A stretch of DNA of 64,000 nucleotides from Gammaproteobacteria bacterium (GCA_009846005.1 VXYL01000070.1:196947-260946), one strand, 5' to 3'; shown: positions 25,971-35,257, counted from the stretch's first letter. The notes: generated by a model from the sequence alone, not told the origin. Program-made: numbers and translations.

Positions 25971-26165
25971 TTATTCTTCCTCGATGTCGTCGGACGAGAC
26001 GTCTTCGAACTCCTCGCCCGGTATCCGGTGACGCTCGTTGGCCCAGTCGCCGAAGTCGATCAGCCGGCAGCGTTCCGAGCAGAACGGACGATGACGGTTC
26101 TCGCTCGACCACTTGACCGGCTTTCGGCAGGTCGGACAGGGAACGATGCGGACCGTCTCAGTCAA
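25971..26165 (-). CDS. yacG: DNA gyrase inhibitor YacG (zinc protein)
   Basis: A 64-residue protein with CPTC and CSERC zinc ligands, the [19 protein letters not shown] core and an acidic tail, all typical of YacG. YacG binds GyrB and inhibits gyrase. Family members often neighbour coaE and pilD in proteobacteria, but here it is next to acyP and divergent from a sulfatase gene. Size and motifs leave little doubt. Confidence 0.95.
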   Translation of the reverse strand: MTETVRIVPCPTCRKPVKWSSENRHRPFCSERCRLIDFGDWANERHRIPGEEFEDVSSDDIEEE

Positions 26166-26272
26166 GTCGCAGCTACTCTTCGATCGTCACCGGCGCAGCA
26201 TAGCCCATCCACCCAGCACGGACCGCTTGTGGTTCAATCAACCGTTGCGAGGCCACCCAGCCACAGACCCGT

Positions 26273-27682
26273 ATGCCCCAAGCCAAGCCACCGAACGTGC
26301 TGTTGTTCTTCACCGACGACCAGCGCTTCGACACCATCCGCGCGCTCGGCAACAGCGCCGTCTCGACGCCGAACATCGACCGCCTGGTGGCCCGAGGCAC
26401 CACCTTCACCCACGCCCACATCCCCTGCGGAACCCATGGCGCGATCTGCATGCCGAGCCGGGCCATGCTGCACACCGGCCGGTCGTTGTTCCATCTGCAC
26501 GACTCCGGCAGCAGCATTCCGGACGAACACACCATGCTCGGCGAGGCGCTCCGGAGCCAGGGCTACCGAACCTGGGGCACCGGCAAGTGGCACAACGGCC
26601 GGGCGTCCTTCAACCGGGGGTTCGCGGAGGGCGACGAGATCATGTTCGGCGGCATGGCCGATCACTGGAACGTCCCCGTCTACCACTACGATCCGAGCGG
26701 CGCGTACGACACGCGCCTGGCCTACATTCCCAACCCGCCGGCCTTCGGCAACAACGAGATCCACTGGCGGGAGTGCGACCACATCCACTCGGGAAGGCAT
26801 TCCAGCGAGATCCTCTGCGACGCCGCGGTGGACTACATCGGCCGCCAGGACGGCAGCGTGCCGTTTTTTGCGTACGTCTCGCTGCTTGCGCCGCACGATC
26901 CGCGCACCATGCCGGAACGCTTCCGCACCATGTATTCGCCGGAAGAGGTCTCGCTGCCGCCGAACTTTCTCGGCGCGCATCCCTTCGACAACGGTGGGTT
27001 GCGCATCCGCGACGAACTGCTGGCCGAGTTTCCCCGCACACCGGAGGAGATCCGACGCCACATCGCCGAGTACTACGCGATGATCAGCCACTTGGACCAC
27101 GAGTTCGGCCGCGTGCTCGATGCGCTCGACGAGCGGGGCCTCACCGACAACACGCTGATCGTACTCGCCGGTGACAACGGCTTGGCGGTCGGGCAGCACG
27201 GCCTCATGGGCAAGCAGAACTGCTACGAGCACAGCGTGCGCGTGCCGCTTATCTTCGCGGGACCCGGTGTTCCCCAAGGGCGCCGGAGTGATGCCTATGT
27301 CTACCTTTTCGACATCTTCGCGACGCTCTGCGAGTTGACGGGGACGCCAAGACCCTCGACCGTCGGAGGTGAAAGCCTGGTTGGGGCAATGAACGATTCG
27401 AACGAGCGAGTTCGCGACACGCTCTACTTCGCCTACATCTCCTCGCAACGGGCGGTCAAGAACCGAACCCACAAGCTGATCGAATACGCCGTTCGCGACC
27501 GGCGGCGGCAAACCCAGCTATTCAATCTCCAAAACGATCCCTGGGAGACACACAACCTGGCCGAGGCTCCGGGTTCGGCGGACATCGTCGCGAACTTGAG
27601 GAACGAGTTGCTTCGCTACCGGGATGACTGGGAAGCCGGCTACACGGGCCGGGGTTCAAGCTATTGGACGCGATATGGCTGA
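26273..27682 (+). CDS. Type I sulfatase
   Basis: A 469-residue sulfatase: [14 protein letters not shown] (metal-binding Asp pair), ICMPSRAML (Cys59, the C-x-P-x-R formylglycine site), [19 protein letters not shown] (metal ligands and catalytic Lys). No signal peptide. It starts the operon sulfatase-FGE-sulfatase-TauD; its 3' end overlaps the FGE gene by 8 bases (ATGGCTGA). No clear Shine-Dalgarno precedes ATG 26273. The direct coupling to the maturation enzyme suggests co-translation of substrate and activator. Confidence 0.92.
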   Translation: MPQAKPPNVLLFFTDDQRFDTIRALGNSAVSTPNIDRLVARGTTFTHAHIPCGTHGAICMPSRAMLHTGRSLFHLHDSGSSIPDEHTMLGEALRSQGYRTWGTGKWHNGRASFNRGFAEGDEIMFGGMADHWNVPVYHYDPSGAYDTRLAYIPNPPAFGNNEIHWRECDHIHSGRHSSEILCDAAVDYIGRQDGSVPFFAYVSLLAPHDPRTMPERFRTMYSPEEVSLPPNFLGAHPFDNGGLRIRDELLAEFPRTPEEIRRHIAEYYAMISHLDHEFGRVLDALDERGLTDNTLIVLAGDNGLAVGQHGLMGKQNCYEHSVRVPLIFAGPGVPQGRRSDAYVYLFDIFATLCELTGTPRPSTVGGESLVGAMNDSNERVRDTLYFAYISSQRAVKNRTHKLIEYAVRDRRRQTQLFNLQNDPWETHNLAEAPGSADIVANLRNELLRYRDDWEAGYTGRGSSYWTRYG

Positions 27683-28607
27683 AGCCTGCTGCACGCCCGC
27701 ACGTCCCGTGGAGACGCACACTTCGTCCGCAATCGTCGAGGCCCGCGGCGATCCGGTCAGCGCGATGATCGAACTTCCCGGCGGCACCTTCCTCATGGGC
27801 TCCGAAGATGCCGATGCCCGCCCGGACGACGGTGAAGGTCCCGTGCGGGAAGTGTCCGTCGACGCATTCTGTATCGATATCACGACCGTCACGAACTGCC
27901 GCTTCGCCGAATTCGTGAACGCCACCGGCTACCGCACCGAAGCCGAGGCGTTCGGCTGGTCCTACGTGTTCCGAGGCCTACTGGCGAAGTCCAAACAACG
28001 CACGTTTGCGCGGGACGTGAAGGCCGTGCCGTGGTGGATTGCCGTGGACGGCGCGTTCTGGGCGAAGCCGGAGGGCCCGGGCTCGAACCTGAAGGGCCGG
28101 GTTCACCACCCAGTCGTCCACGTATCCTGGAACGACGCCACCGCTTATTGCCAATGGGCCGGTAGACGCCTCCCCACCGAAGCCGAGTGGGAGTACGCCT
28201 CGCGCGGTGGCCTCGCCGGCAAGCGGCTGCCTTGGGGCGACGAGTTGACGCCGGGCGGTCGACACCGCTGCAACATCTGGCAAGGGGCGTTCCCGGATAT
28301 CAACACGCAGGACGACGGCCACCTCGGCACCGCGCCGGCCAAGTCGTTCCGACCCAACGGCTACGGTCTCTACAACATGGCCGGCAACGTCTGGGAGTGG
28401 TGCGTGGACTGGTTCAGCGCGGACTGGCATCTCAGCCACTCGCCCGTCAATCCGACCGGTCCCCCGGCGGGCGAGGCAAAGGTGCTCAAAGGCGGCTCGT
28501 ATCTCTGCCACGACAGCTACTGCAACCGCTACCGGGTCGCGGCCCGATACGCCAACACGCCTGACTCCGCGACCGGCAACGCCGGGTTTCGGTGTGTGCA
28601 ATCTTGA
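27675..28607 (+). CDS. Formylglycine-generating enzyme (SUMF1/FGE family)
   Basis: A 310-residue FGE-sulfatase domain protein: [59 protein letters not shown], and near the C-terminus [13 protein letters not shown] with the two copper-binding active-site cysteines, which many SUMF1-like non-FGE proteins lack. It converts the sulfatase motif Cys to formylglycine using oxygen. ATG 27675 overlaps the upstream sulfatase by 8 bases; its stop overlaps the next gene as TTGA. It very likely activates the flanking sulfatases and perhaps the one at 15.3 kb. Confidence 0.93.
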   Translation: MAEACCTPARPVETHTSSAIVEARGDPVSAMIELPGGTFLMGSEDADARPDDGEGPVREVSVDAFCIDITTVTNCRFAEFVNATGYRTEAEAFGWSYVFRGLLAKSKQRTFARDVKAVPWWIAVDGAFWAKPEGPGSNLKGRVHHPVVHVSWNDATAYCQWAGRRLPTEAEWEYASRGGLAGKRLPWGDELTPGGRHRCNIWQGAFPDINTQDDGHLGTAPAKSFRPNGYGLYNMAGNVWEWCVDWFSADWHLSHSPVNPTGPPAGEAKVLKGGSYLCHDSYCNRYRVAARYANTPDSATGNAGFRCVQS

Positions 28608-29977
28608 GCGCGCAGCCGAACATCCTGTTCTTCTTCCCGGACCAGCACCGTGGCGACTGGACGGGATACAACGACACGCCGGGCGTGCGCACGCCGAATC
28701 TCGACCGTCTCGCCAAGAGGGGCCAGGCGTTTCGCAATGCGATGACGCCTTCGCCGCTGTGTTCGCCGGCGCGCGGCTGCCTGGCGGCGGTGGCGCCATA
28801 CGACGCCCAATCGGTGAAACACAATCTGCACGACGTGGATCCCAAAGACCCCAACCTCTATCAGGCGCTCCGCGAGGCCGGCTACCAGGTGCTCGGCTGC
28901 GGCAAGTTCGATCTCCTGAAGGCTTCCATGAATTGGGGAGAGGGCGGACGCCACGGGGACGGCCCCGACGCGGACCTCCATCGCCTCGGGTTCACCGACG
29001 GCATCGACAACGCCGGCAAGCACGACTTCGTCGCCGGCCACAAAAAGGGTCGCAGCGAGCCGTTCCAGGCGTTTCTCCGCAAGCACGGCTTGCTCGACAC
29101 CCACCTCGAGGACTACGCCGAGCGCACCGGAAAGGACCGCGCCAACTACACCAACACGGCACCCACGCCGCTGCCGGATTTCGCCTACTGCGACAACTGG
29201 ATCGCCGCCAACGGGTTGCAGCTGCTGGAAGCGGCGTCGAACGACGCGCCGTGGTTCCTCCAGGTGAACTTCAACGGTCCCCACGAGCCGATGGACGTGA
29301 CTGCGTCGATGCAATCGCGCTGGCTCGAGGCCGACCTGCCGCCGCCGGTCGCGTCGAGCGAGTACGATACGGAGCAGCACAACGCCATTCGCGCCAACTA
29401 CGCGGCCATGATCGAGAACATCGACGCGCACCTGGGTAGCTATCTGGAGTACCTAGCCGGTCGGAACGTCCTCGACGACACCGTCGTGATCTACGCCTCG
29501 GACCACGGCGAGATGCTCGGCGACCAGGACCGCTGGGGCAAGATCGTGCCCCATGAGCCATCCGTGCACATCCCGCTCGTGCTGGCCGGTCCCGGCATCG
29601 AGGCGCGGCCGGTTCGCGATCCGCGTGTCGATCTCGTAGACGTCGCCGCAACGATCATCCATCTCGCCGGCGCGGACTCTCCAAGCGGCAAGGGACAGGT
29701 ACTGACAGGCCCGGCGCTGGCGTCGCGGAAGACCGTCGGCCTCGGCGGTTGGCGGACGATCTACGAAGACGGATTGAAGTACGTGCACAACTTCGACCCC
29801 GAGTTCGGAGGCCGCGCCTGGAACGGCGAGTTCGACCCGGCCGACGGCGCACCGGCCGCGCTCTTCGACCTTGAGGTCGACCCAAGAGAGTTAACAAACC
29901 TCGCTGGCGACCAACCCGAAACCGCCGCGCGTTTGCGCAGCGCGCTACTCGACACGCTGGAGGCGAACGATGGCTGA
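28604..29977 (+). CDS. Type I sulfatase
   Basis: About 457 residues: PNILFFFPDQHRGD at the N-terminus, PLCSPARGCL (Cys53, C-x-P-x-R), YASDHGEMLGDQDRWGK for metal and catalytic residues. The start is either TTG 28604, overlapping the FGE stop (TTGA), or GTG 28592 four codons upstream; the conserved sequence begins just after both. Its 3' end overlaps the TauD-like gene by 8 bases with the same ATGGCTGA seen at the first sulfatase/FGE junction. Only distantly similar to the first sulfatase of the operon, so probably a different substrate. Confidence 0.9.
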   Translation: MSAQPNILFFFPDQHRGDWTGYNDTPGVRTPNLDRLAKRGQAFRNAMTPSPLCSPARGCLAAVAPYDAQSVKHNLHDVDPKDPNLYQALREAGYQVLGCGKFDLLKASMNWGEGGRHGDGPDADLHRLGFTDGIDNAGKHDFVAGHKKGRSEPFQAFLRKHGLLDTHLEDYAERTGKDRANYTNTAPTPLPDFAYCDNWIAANGLQLLEAASNDAPWFLQVNFNGPHEPMDVTASMQSRWLEADLPPPVASSEYDTEQHNAIRANYAAMIENIDAHLGSYLEYLAGRNVLDDTVVIYASDHGEMLGDQDRWGKIVPHEPSVHIPLVLAGPGIEARPVRDPRVDLVDVAATIIHLAGADSPSGKGQVLTGPALASRKTVGLGGWRTIYEDGLKYVHNFDPEFGGRAWNGEFDPADGAPAALFDLEVDPRELTNLAGDQPETAARLRSALLDTLEANDG

Positions 29978-30791
29978 CCCATACCGTCGCATCGAGGTCG
30001 AACCACTCACGCCCGGGATCGGCGCCATCGTCCACGGGGTCGATCTCGGGGCGCCTCTCGGGGACGACCTCATCGAGGAGATCCACGACGCCTGGATGCA
30101 GCACCTTGTCCTGTTCATGCGCGACCAGCACATGTCGCCGGCGCAACACCTGGCCTTCGGGCGTCGCTTCGGGGAATTGCATATCCATCCCGCTGCCCCC
30201 TACGCCCACGACGATCCCGCGCTGATGGTCATCCACACCGACAAGGACTCGCGGCGCAATAACGGCGCCGGGTGGCACTCGGACGTTTCCGCCGACGAGG
30301 AGCCACCGCTCGGCAGCATCCTGCACCTGCACGAAGTGCCCCGGCACGGCGGCGACACCCTGTTCGCGAACATGTACGCCGCCTACGAGGCCTTAAGCGA
30401 ACCGATCAGGAACCTGCTCGATACGCTCACCGCGCGCCACGAATCCGACTACGCCGGCTACTACGGCGACCACCCGCCGCAACGCGAATATCCGCGGGCT
30501 TCCCACCCGGTGGTCCGCACCCATCCCGTGACCGGGCGCAGGGCGTTGTACGTGAATGCCGGTTTCACCCGGCGAATCGAGGAGTTGCGCCGGTCGGAAA
30601 GCGAGGCGCTGCTCAACTTCCTGTTCGAGCACGTGAAGAACCCGGCATTCCAATGCCGGTTCCGATGGGAACCCCACTCGCTCGCCATGTGGGACAACCG
30701 CTGCGTCCAGCACATGGCGATCTGGGACTACTACCCAGCGACGCGCAGCGGCCTACGTGTCACCGTGAAGGGCGACCGGCCGTTCCACTGA
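29970..30791 (+). CDS. TauD/TfdA-family Fe(II)/2-oxoglutarate dioxygenase
   Basis: A 273-residue dioxygenase with the HxD iron ligands in GAGWHSDVSADEEPP, the distal His in NRCVQHMAIWDYYP and an Arg for 2-oxoglutarate in SGLRVTVKG. TauD-type enzymes hydroxylate small molecules, releasing sulfite from taurine or cleaving alkyl sulfates (AtsK). Co-transcription with two sulfatases and an FGE fits a role in organosulfur use, perhaps an alkyl sulfatase-like reaction; this is inference from neighbours. ATG 29970 overlaps the preceding stop. Confidence 0.9.
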   Translation: MADPYRRIEVEPLTPGIGAIVHGVDLGAPLGDDLIEEIHDAWMQHLVLFMRDQHMSPAQHLAFGRRFGELHIHPAAPYAHDDPALMVIHTDKDSRRNNGAGWHSDVSADEEPPLGSILHLHEVPRHGGDTLFANMYAAYEALSEPIRNLLDTLTARHESDYAGYYGDHPPQREYPRASHPVVRTHPVTGRRALYVNAGFTRRIEELRRSESEALLNFLFEHVKNPAFQCRFRWEPHSLAMWDNRCVQHMAIWDYYPATRSGLRVTVKGDRPFH

Positions 30792-30807
30792 TCCGGGAAA
30801 CCACGCC

Positions 30808-31509
30808 ATGAGCGATCGAACCGAACTCCACTTGCACGAACAATTGATGTTGCTGGCCTTGCGCGACGAGAAGGGCACTTTGGAGTCCAAGGCGACGATG
30901 TACGCCTACGCCTTGGGCGGAGCGATGCTCGCCGAGCTAAGCCTCAAGGGCAAGATCCGGATCAGCGACGACAAGAGGGCCTTCGTCGACCTCGTGGACC
31001 GATCGCCGCTTGACGAACCGGTGCTTGACGAATGCCTCGACAAGGTCGCGACGGCGAAGCGGCGGGCGCGTGCCACAACGTGGGTACGGCGCTTTGCGGA
31101 ACTCAAACGATTGCGGCACCGAGTAGCCCAGGGGCTTTGCCGGCGCGGCATCCTGCGCGACGACGAAGACAAGGTGCTGTTGTTCTTCACCCGCAAGCTT
31201 TACCCGACTATCGATCCGGTGCCGGAACGTCGTCTAGTCGATCAGTTGAGGAACGTTATCTTCGGGGACTCGACCTCGCCCGACGCTGAGACCGTCGTCG
31301 TCGTCGCCCTGGCCAACGCGACCGGGCTCCTGCCCATTCATTTCGACAGGAAGGACCTGCGGCGCCGCAAGCGGCAGCTCAAACGCATCACGGAAGGGAA
31401 CATCGCGGGCGCTGCCGCACAGCAGGCCGTCCTCGCCGCACAGCAGGCTGCGGTCGCTGCAGCCGTCGCCGCAAGCTCCGCAGCAGCGGTGAGCGCGTCG
31501 GGCGGTTAG
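30808..31509 (+). CDS. GPP34 (GOLPH3-like) phosphoprotein-family protein
   Basis: A 233-residue protein matching the bacterial GPP34 fold: LHLHEQLMLLALRDEKGT, YALGGAMLAELSLKGKI, VDRSPLDEPVLDECLDK, ATGLLPIHFDRKDLRRR. The eukaryotic relative GOLPH3 binds phosphatidylinositol-4-phosphate at the Golgi; bacterial members have no settled role. The last ~45 residues are an Ala/Gln/Val/Ser tail (AAVAAAVAASSAAAVSA) that looks disordered or helical. It follows the TauD gene after 16 bases and probably belongs to the same transcript. Confidence 0.88.
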   Translation: MSDRTELHLHEQLMLLALRDEKGTLESKATMYAYALGGAMLAELSLKGKIRISDDKRAFVDLVDRSPLDEPVLDECLDKVATAKRRARATTWVRRFAELKRLRHRVAQGLCRRGILRDDEDKVLLFFTRKLYPTIDPVPERRLVDQLRNVIFGDSTSPDAETVVVVALANATGLLPIHFDRKDLRRRKRQLKRITEGNIAGAAAQQAVLAAQQAAVAAAVAASSAAAVSASGG

Positions 31510-31524
31510 TCTGTCCGTACGCCG

Positions 31525-31613
31525 GCGGGCGACCGCGCGCCCTTCGGGCGCGATAGGGTCGCCCCTACGCGTGGTTCACATCGTCCGTAGGGGACGCCCT
31601 TGTGGCGTCCCGC
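31525..31613. repeat. Two REP-like palindromes, one with a nested hairpin
   Basis: The minus-strand element 31525-31568 has the usual outer stem (GGGCGACC/GGTCGCCC) but carries a second hairpin (GCGCGCCC-TTC-GGGCGCG) in place of the short loop. The plus-strand copy 31587-31613 has stem GGGACGCC/GGCGTCCC. They lie between the convergent GPP34 and ilvA genes. Confidence 0.85.
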
Positions 31614-31633
31614 ATTTGAGAAACCCCGACTAG

Positions 31634-33151
31634 TCAGCGAAGGAACAATTCCACCGCCGGGTTGCCCGTCTCCTCCCAATAGCGGTAGCCGATGCGATCC
31701 AGGTACGTGGCAAGGCTCGCCCGGTCCGCTGGCCGTGCCTCGAAGCCGGCGAGCACGCGTCCCCAGGCGGCACCGTGGTTGCGGTAGTGGAACATGGTGA
31801 TGTTCCAGTGGCTCCCGAGACCGTTCAGGAAGCGCAATAGGGCTCCGGGCCGTTCCGGGAACTCGAAGCGGTAGAGGAGTTCCGGTTTCCTCCCGAAGGC
31901 GCGGCCGCCGACCATGTGGCGGACATGCAGCTTGGCGGCCTCGTTGTCGGTCATGTCGGTTACTCCGTAGCCGGCCTCTGCCAGACCCGCCGCGACGCTC
32001 TGCCGGGTCTCGCCCGGGCTGATCTGCAAACCCACGTAGACGTGGGCTTCCTCGTCCGACGCATACCGGTAGTTGAACTCGGTCACGCCACGCTTGCCCA
32101 GGGCACGGCAGAATCGGCGGAAGCTACCTTTCTGTTCGTCGATGGTGACGCCGAAGATCGCTTCCCGGTGTTCGCCCAGTTCGGCACGTTCCGAGATATG
32201 CCGGAGCCGGTCGAAGTTGACGTTGGCACCGCTGACCACTCCCACGTACCGCTTGCCGGTCACGCGAGGATTCTCCTCGGCGTGCTTCTTCAGCCCCGCA
32301 ACCGCAAGCGCCCCGGCTGGCTCGGCGATCGACCGGGTGTCATCGAACAGGTCCTTTATGGCGGCGCAGATCTCGTCGATGGAAACCGTCACGACCTCGT
32401 CGACATGGTCTCTCGCAATTTTGAACGGCGCCAATCCGATTTGTGCGACGGATACGCCGTCCGCGAAGACATCCAGCGAGTCGAGGGGCAGCCGTACCCG
32501 CCGGCCCGCCTTGAGCGCCGCCGCCAGGCAGGCGGATCCCTCGGCTTCGACGCCGACGATCCGCGTCTCGGGGCGCAGGTATTTGATGTACGCGGCGATC
32601 CCCGCGATGAGTCCCCCGCCCCCCACCGGAACGAAGACGGCGTCCGGGCCCGGGTGCTGGTTCATGATCTCCATGCCGACGGTACCCTGGCCGGCGATTA
32701 CATCCGGATCGTCGTACGGATGCACGAGGATGTAGCCCCGGGTCCTGGCGAGCTTCGCCGCGTGATCGGCGGCCTGCTGGTAGGTGTCCCCCTGGAAAAC
32801 GATGTGCGCGCCCAAGCTCCGCACCGCATCGACCTTGATGCTGGGCGTGTTGCGGCCCATGACGATGTGCGACCTTATGCCAAGCTTCTGCGCCGCAAGC
32901 GCCACGCCCTGGGCGTGATTGCCAGCCGACGCGGCCACGACGCCCCGCTCTCGGTCCCTCGCCGACAGCCGCGCCATCTTGTTGTAGGCACCGCGCAGCT
33001 TGAACGAGAAGACCGGCTGCAAATCCTCCCGCTTCAGGGCGACCTGGTGGCCCAAACGCACCGATATGTTCGGAGCGTTCTGGAGCGGCGTCTCGACGGC
33101 GAGGTCGTAGACGCGCGAAGCGAGAATCTTCTTGACGAGCGGTTCGAGCAT
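31634..33151 (-). CDS. ilvA: Threonine ammonia-lyase, biosynthetic (threonine deaminase)
   Basis: A 505-residue PLP enzyme, full biosynthetic length. PVFSFKLRGAYNKM holds the PLP lysine (Lys51); VPVGGGGLIAG is the phosphate-binding glycine loop. Two C-terminal ACT-like regulatory domains follow (REAIFGVTIDEQKGSFRRF; PELLYRFEFPERPGALLRF), which bind isoleucine/valine in IlvA. It converts threonine to 2-oxobutanoate, first step of isoleucine synthesis. ATG 33151 gives the conserved start MLEPLVKKILASRVYD; the longer in-frame reading overlaps the VOC gene and is rejected. Confidence 0.96.
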   Translation of the reverse strand: MLEPLVKKILASRVYDLAVETPLQNAPNISVRLGHQVALKREDLQPVFSFKLRGAYNKMARLSARDRERGVVAASAGNHAQGVALAAQKLGIRSHIVMGRNTPSIKVDAVRSLGAHIVFQGDTYQQAADHAAKLARTRGYILVHPYDDPDVIAGQGTVGMEIMNQHPGPDAVFVPVGGGGLIAGIAAYIKYLRPETRIVGVEAEGSACLAAALKAGRRVRLPLDSLDVFADGVSVAQIGLAPFKIARDHVDEVVTVSIDEICAAIKDLFDDTRSIAEPAGALAVAGLKKHAEENPRVTGKRYVGVVSGANVNFDRLRHISERAELGEHREAIFGVTIDEQKGSFRRFCRALGKRGVTEFNYRYASDEEAHVYVGLQISPGETRQSVAAGLAEAGYGVTDMTDNEAAKLHVRHMVGGRAFGRKPELLYRFEFPERPGALLRFLNGLGSHWNITMFHYRNHGAAWGRVLAGFEARPADRASLATYLDRIGYRYWEETGNPAVELFLR

Positions 33152-33170
33152 GGGAACGGCGAGGTGCGGT

Positions 33171-33563
33171 CTACGTCCCCGGCACGGTCGAGGCCTCGAT
33201 CTTGTGGCCGTCGAGGTCGTAGACGAAGCAACCGTAGTAGTCGCCGTATTCCGGACGCGGACCCGGGGCGCCGTCGTCGACCGCGCCGGCGGCGAGTGCC
33301 GCCTCGTGGAACGCATGGACGGCTTCCCGGCTCGGCGCGATGAAGCTGAAGTGGATGCCGTTGCCCGGATTGGCGGCACCGCCATCGAGAGGAAGCTGTA
33401 CCCAGAACTCGGGGAAGTGCTTTCCGTAGGCCACGGCGACGCCTGGCACCTCGTGTTGGCGTTTGGCATCCACGGTCGCAAGCACGACATCGTAGAAGGC
33501 GAGCGCCCGGTCCAAGTCGTTCACGCCGACGGAGACGTGGCTCAAGATGCTCGGTATGTCCAT
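33171..33563 (-). CDS. VOC-family (glyoxalase/dioxygenase fold) protein
   Basis: About 130 residues with two beta-alpha-beta-beta-beta modules: ILSHVSVGVNDLDRALAFYD in the first, GIHFSFIAPSREAVHAFHEA and GCFVYDLDGHKIEA in the second. The His, His and Glu at SHVSVG, GIHFSF and KIEA are plausible metal ligands. VOC proteins include glyoxalase I, extradiol dioxygenases and antibiotic-resistance proteins; nothing here picks one. ATG 33563 begins at the conserved region; ATG 33590 is possible. It lies 19 bases upstream of ilvA and may be co-transcribed. Confidence 0.85.
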   Translation of the reverse strand: MDIPSILSHVSVGVNDLDRALAFYDVVLATVDAKRQHEVPGVAVAYGKHFPEFWVQLPLDGGAANPGNGIHFSFIAPSREAVHAFHEAALAAGAVDDGAPGPRPEYGDYYGCFVYDLDGHKIEASTVPGT

Positions 33564-33596
33564 CGCATTCCCGTACAGGGTCGTCGCCATGAAGCC

Positions 33597-34350
33597 GCGC
33601 AGTATGGGCCATAATGGTCGTTCGCACACTGATCGGAAGGAAGGACATGGTCCCTAGATTCGCGATCTTCGCCGCAGCAGCCCCGGCGCTCTTCGTGCTT
33701 GCCGCCTGCACCACACAACCCCCAGAGCCGCCACCGCCCCCGGCGGATCCAACGATGGATCTCTTCACAGCCGCTGCCGGAGGCAACATCGCGGAACTGG
33801 CGGCGAATAAGCACTCCGGCTCGGATCTCGACGCCCTATCTCCCGATATGCAGATCACGCCCCTGACGATGGCTGCCGTCGGCGGCCAAGCCAAAGCGAC
33901 CCAATGGCTGCTGGACAACGGGGCGGACGTCAACGGCAAAAACGGCGACGGAAGCACGGCCCTGAAAGCCGCGGCATTCCTAGGGCACGCGGGGGTAGCC
34001 AAGGTGCTGATCGACGGCGGCATCGACACCTCCGCTCGGGACTGGGAGGGGAATTCGGCGGCCGATATCGCGCGCATCGACTGGGACGCCACGGAATACA
34101 TCCTAACCACGCTTGTTCAACCTGCTGTCGCCAACATGCTGCAACTGGAGGTGGACCGGAAAACCATCGAGTCCGGACGCGCGAAGATCCTCGCCATGAT
34201 GGCCGAGACGTCCGAAGCCTAGACCGGCGGCGGTTACGAGGACCTCGCCTGCGCGACAAGAAAAGCAAGGCTTAGATCGCTAGAGATGCTCCGCGCGCAG
34301 CATGGGGCATAATGGCCGTTTGCACACCCCACCGGAGAGGAAGGACAAAT
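33597..34350 (+). repeat. Upstream unit of a tandem gene duplication (~702-bp period)
   Basis: Leader and coding start of the first ankyrin gene (33597-33650) closely match those of the second (34299-34352): both contain GCGCAGYATGGG, CATAATGG and GGAAGGAC just before ATG. The starts are 702 bases apart. The duplicated unit therefore includes the promoter region. Confidence 0.75.
33647..34222 (+). CDS. Ankyrin-repeat lipoprotein, shortened copy of a tandem duplicate
   Basis: A lipoprotein (lipobox LAAC after FAIFAAAAPALFV) with a TTQPPEPPPPP linker and ankyrin repeats (TPLTMAAVGGQAKATQWLLD, GSTALKAAAFLGHAGVAKVL). It is a near-duplicate of the next gene, to which it aligns through SGRAKIL. 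It stops (TAG 34220-34222) where the partner continues; just after the stop the DNA still reads as TGGGYEDL..., the partner's next segment, so this copy has been truncated by a stop and a deletion. Start ATG 33647 has AAGGAAGGA upstream. Outer-membrane or periplasmic binding role assumed. Confidence 0.82.
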   Translation: MVPRFAIFAAAAPALFVLAACTTQPPEPPPPPADPTMDLFTAAAGGNIAELAANKHSGSDLDALSPDMQITPLTMAAVGGQAKATQWLLDNGADVNGKNGDGSTALKAAAFLGHAGVAKVLIDGGIDTSARDWEGNSAADIARIDWDATEYILTTLVQPAVANMLQLEVDRKTIESGRAKILAMMAETSEA

Positions 34351-35257
34351 GGCCCCTCGACTCACGACCTGCGCCGCGACAACGCTGGTGCTCCTCGTTC
34401 TGACCGCGTGCACGACCCAGCCCCCGGAGCCCCCGCCGCCACCGCCGGAGCCCACCATGGACCTCTGGACCGCCGCCTACGAGGGCAACATCGCCGAATT
34501 GGCCGCCAACAAGCACGCCGGTTCGGATCTCGACGCGCTATCTCCCAATGAGATCCAAGCGACGGCTCTGACCATGGCCGCTGTCGGCGGTCAGGCCGAA
34601 GCGGCCCAGTGGCTGCTCGACAACGGCGCGAACGTCAACGGCCCCAACGGCGACGGCAGCACCGCGCTCAACGCGGCCGCGTTCTTGGGGCGTGCCGATG
34701 TCGCCAGGGTGTTGGTCGACGGCGGGGTCGATACAACGATCCGCAGTTGGGAGGGTCAGTCCGCGGCCGACATCGCTCGAATCGACTGGGAGACCACCGA
34801 GTACATCGCCGCCATGCTGCAACTGAACGTGGACCGGGAAACCGTCGAGTCCGGACGCGCCAAGATCCTCGAGATGATCGAGGGATCCTCCGGCGCCTCG
34901 ACAGGCGGTGGCGGCTACGAGGACCTCGCCTATGCGATCCTGACCGACGATGCCGGTGCAGCGAAGGCAGCACTTGCGGCAGGTGCCGACGCCAATTCAC
35001 GCGATCCCAACATCGGTGGCACGCCGCTGATCTTCGCCGCGTTGATGGGCCGCGCCGAGATCGCGAAGATGCTTCTAGCCGCCGGCGCCGACATCAATGC
35101 CACGGACAGCAACGGCACCAACGCGCTCACCGTCGCGGAACTCGACTGGCAGACCACGCAGGACATCGCGGCAATGTTCCAGATTCCCCTGACGAACCCG
35201 GAGGCCATCAAGAAAGGCAAGGTCCAGATCGCGAAGATGCTCCGAGCGAAAATGTAA
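34349..35257 (+). CDS. Ankyrin-repeat lipoprotein, full-length copy
   Basis: A 302-residue lipoprotein: signal with lipobox LTAC, a TTQPPEPPPPPPEP linker, then ankyrin-type repeats over two blocks separated by a Gly/Ser linker (SSGASTGGGG). The second block (YAILTDDAGAAKAALAAG, TPLIFAALMGRAEIAKMLL, ADINATDSNGTNALTVAEL) is missing from the upstream duplicate. Ankyrin proteins mediate protein contacts; function is unknown. Start ATG 34349 with GGAAGGAC upstream; the TAA stop overlaps the MaoC gene's ATG (TAATG), so the two may be coupled. Confidence 0.85.
   Translation: MAPRLTTCAATTLVLLVLTACTTQPPEPPPPPPEPTMDLWTAAYEGNIAELAANKHAGSDLDALSPNEIQATALTMAAVGGQAEAAQWLLDNGANVNGPNGDGSTALNAAAFLGRADVARVLVDGGVDTTIRSWEGQSAADIARIDWETTEYIAAMLQLNVDRETVESGRAKILEMIEGSSGASTGGGGYEDLAYAILTDDAGAAKAALAAGADANSRDPNIGGTPLIFAALMGRAEIAKMLLAAGADINATDSNGTNALTVAELDWQTTQDIAAMFQIPLTNPEAIKKGKVQIAKMLRAKM

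Noticed and set aside
25483-26112. Serine hydrolase reading frame extended upstream through REP repeats
   Set aside because: The extension reads REP DNA as SSGRPQG repeats and antisense acylphosphatase; no relative has this.
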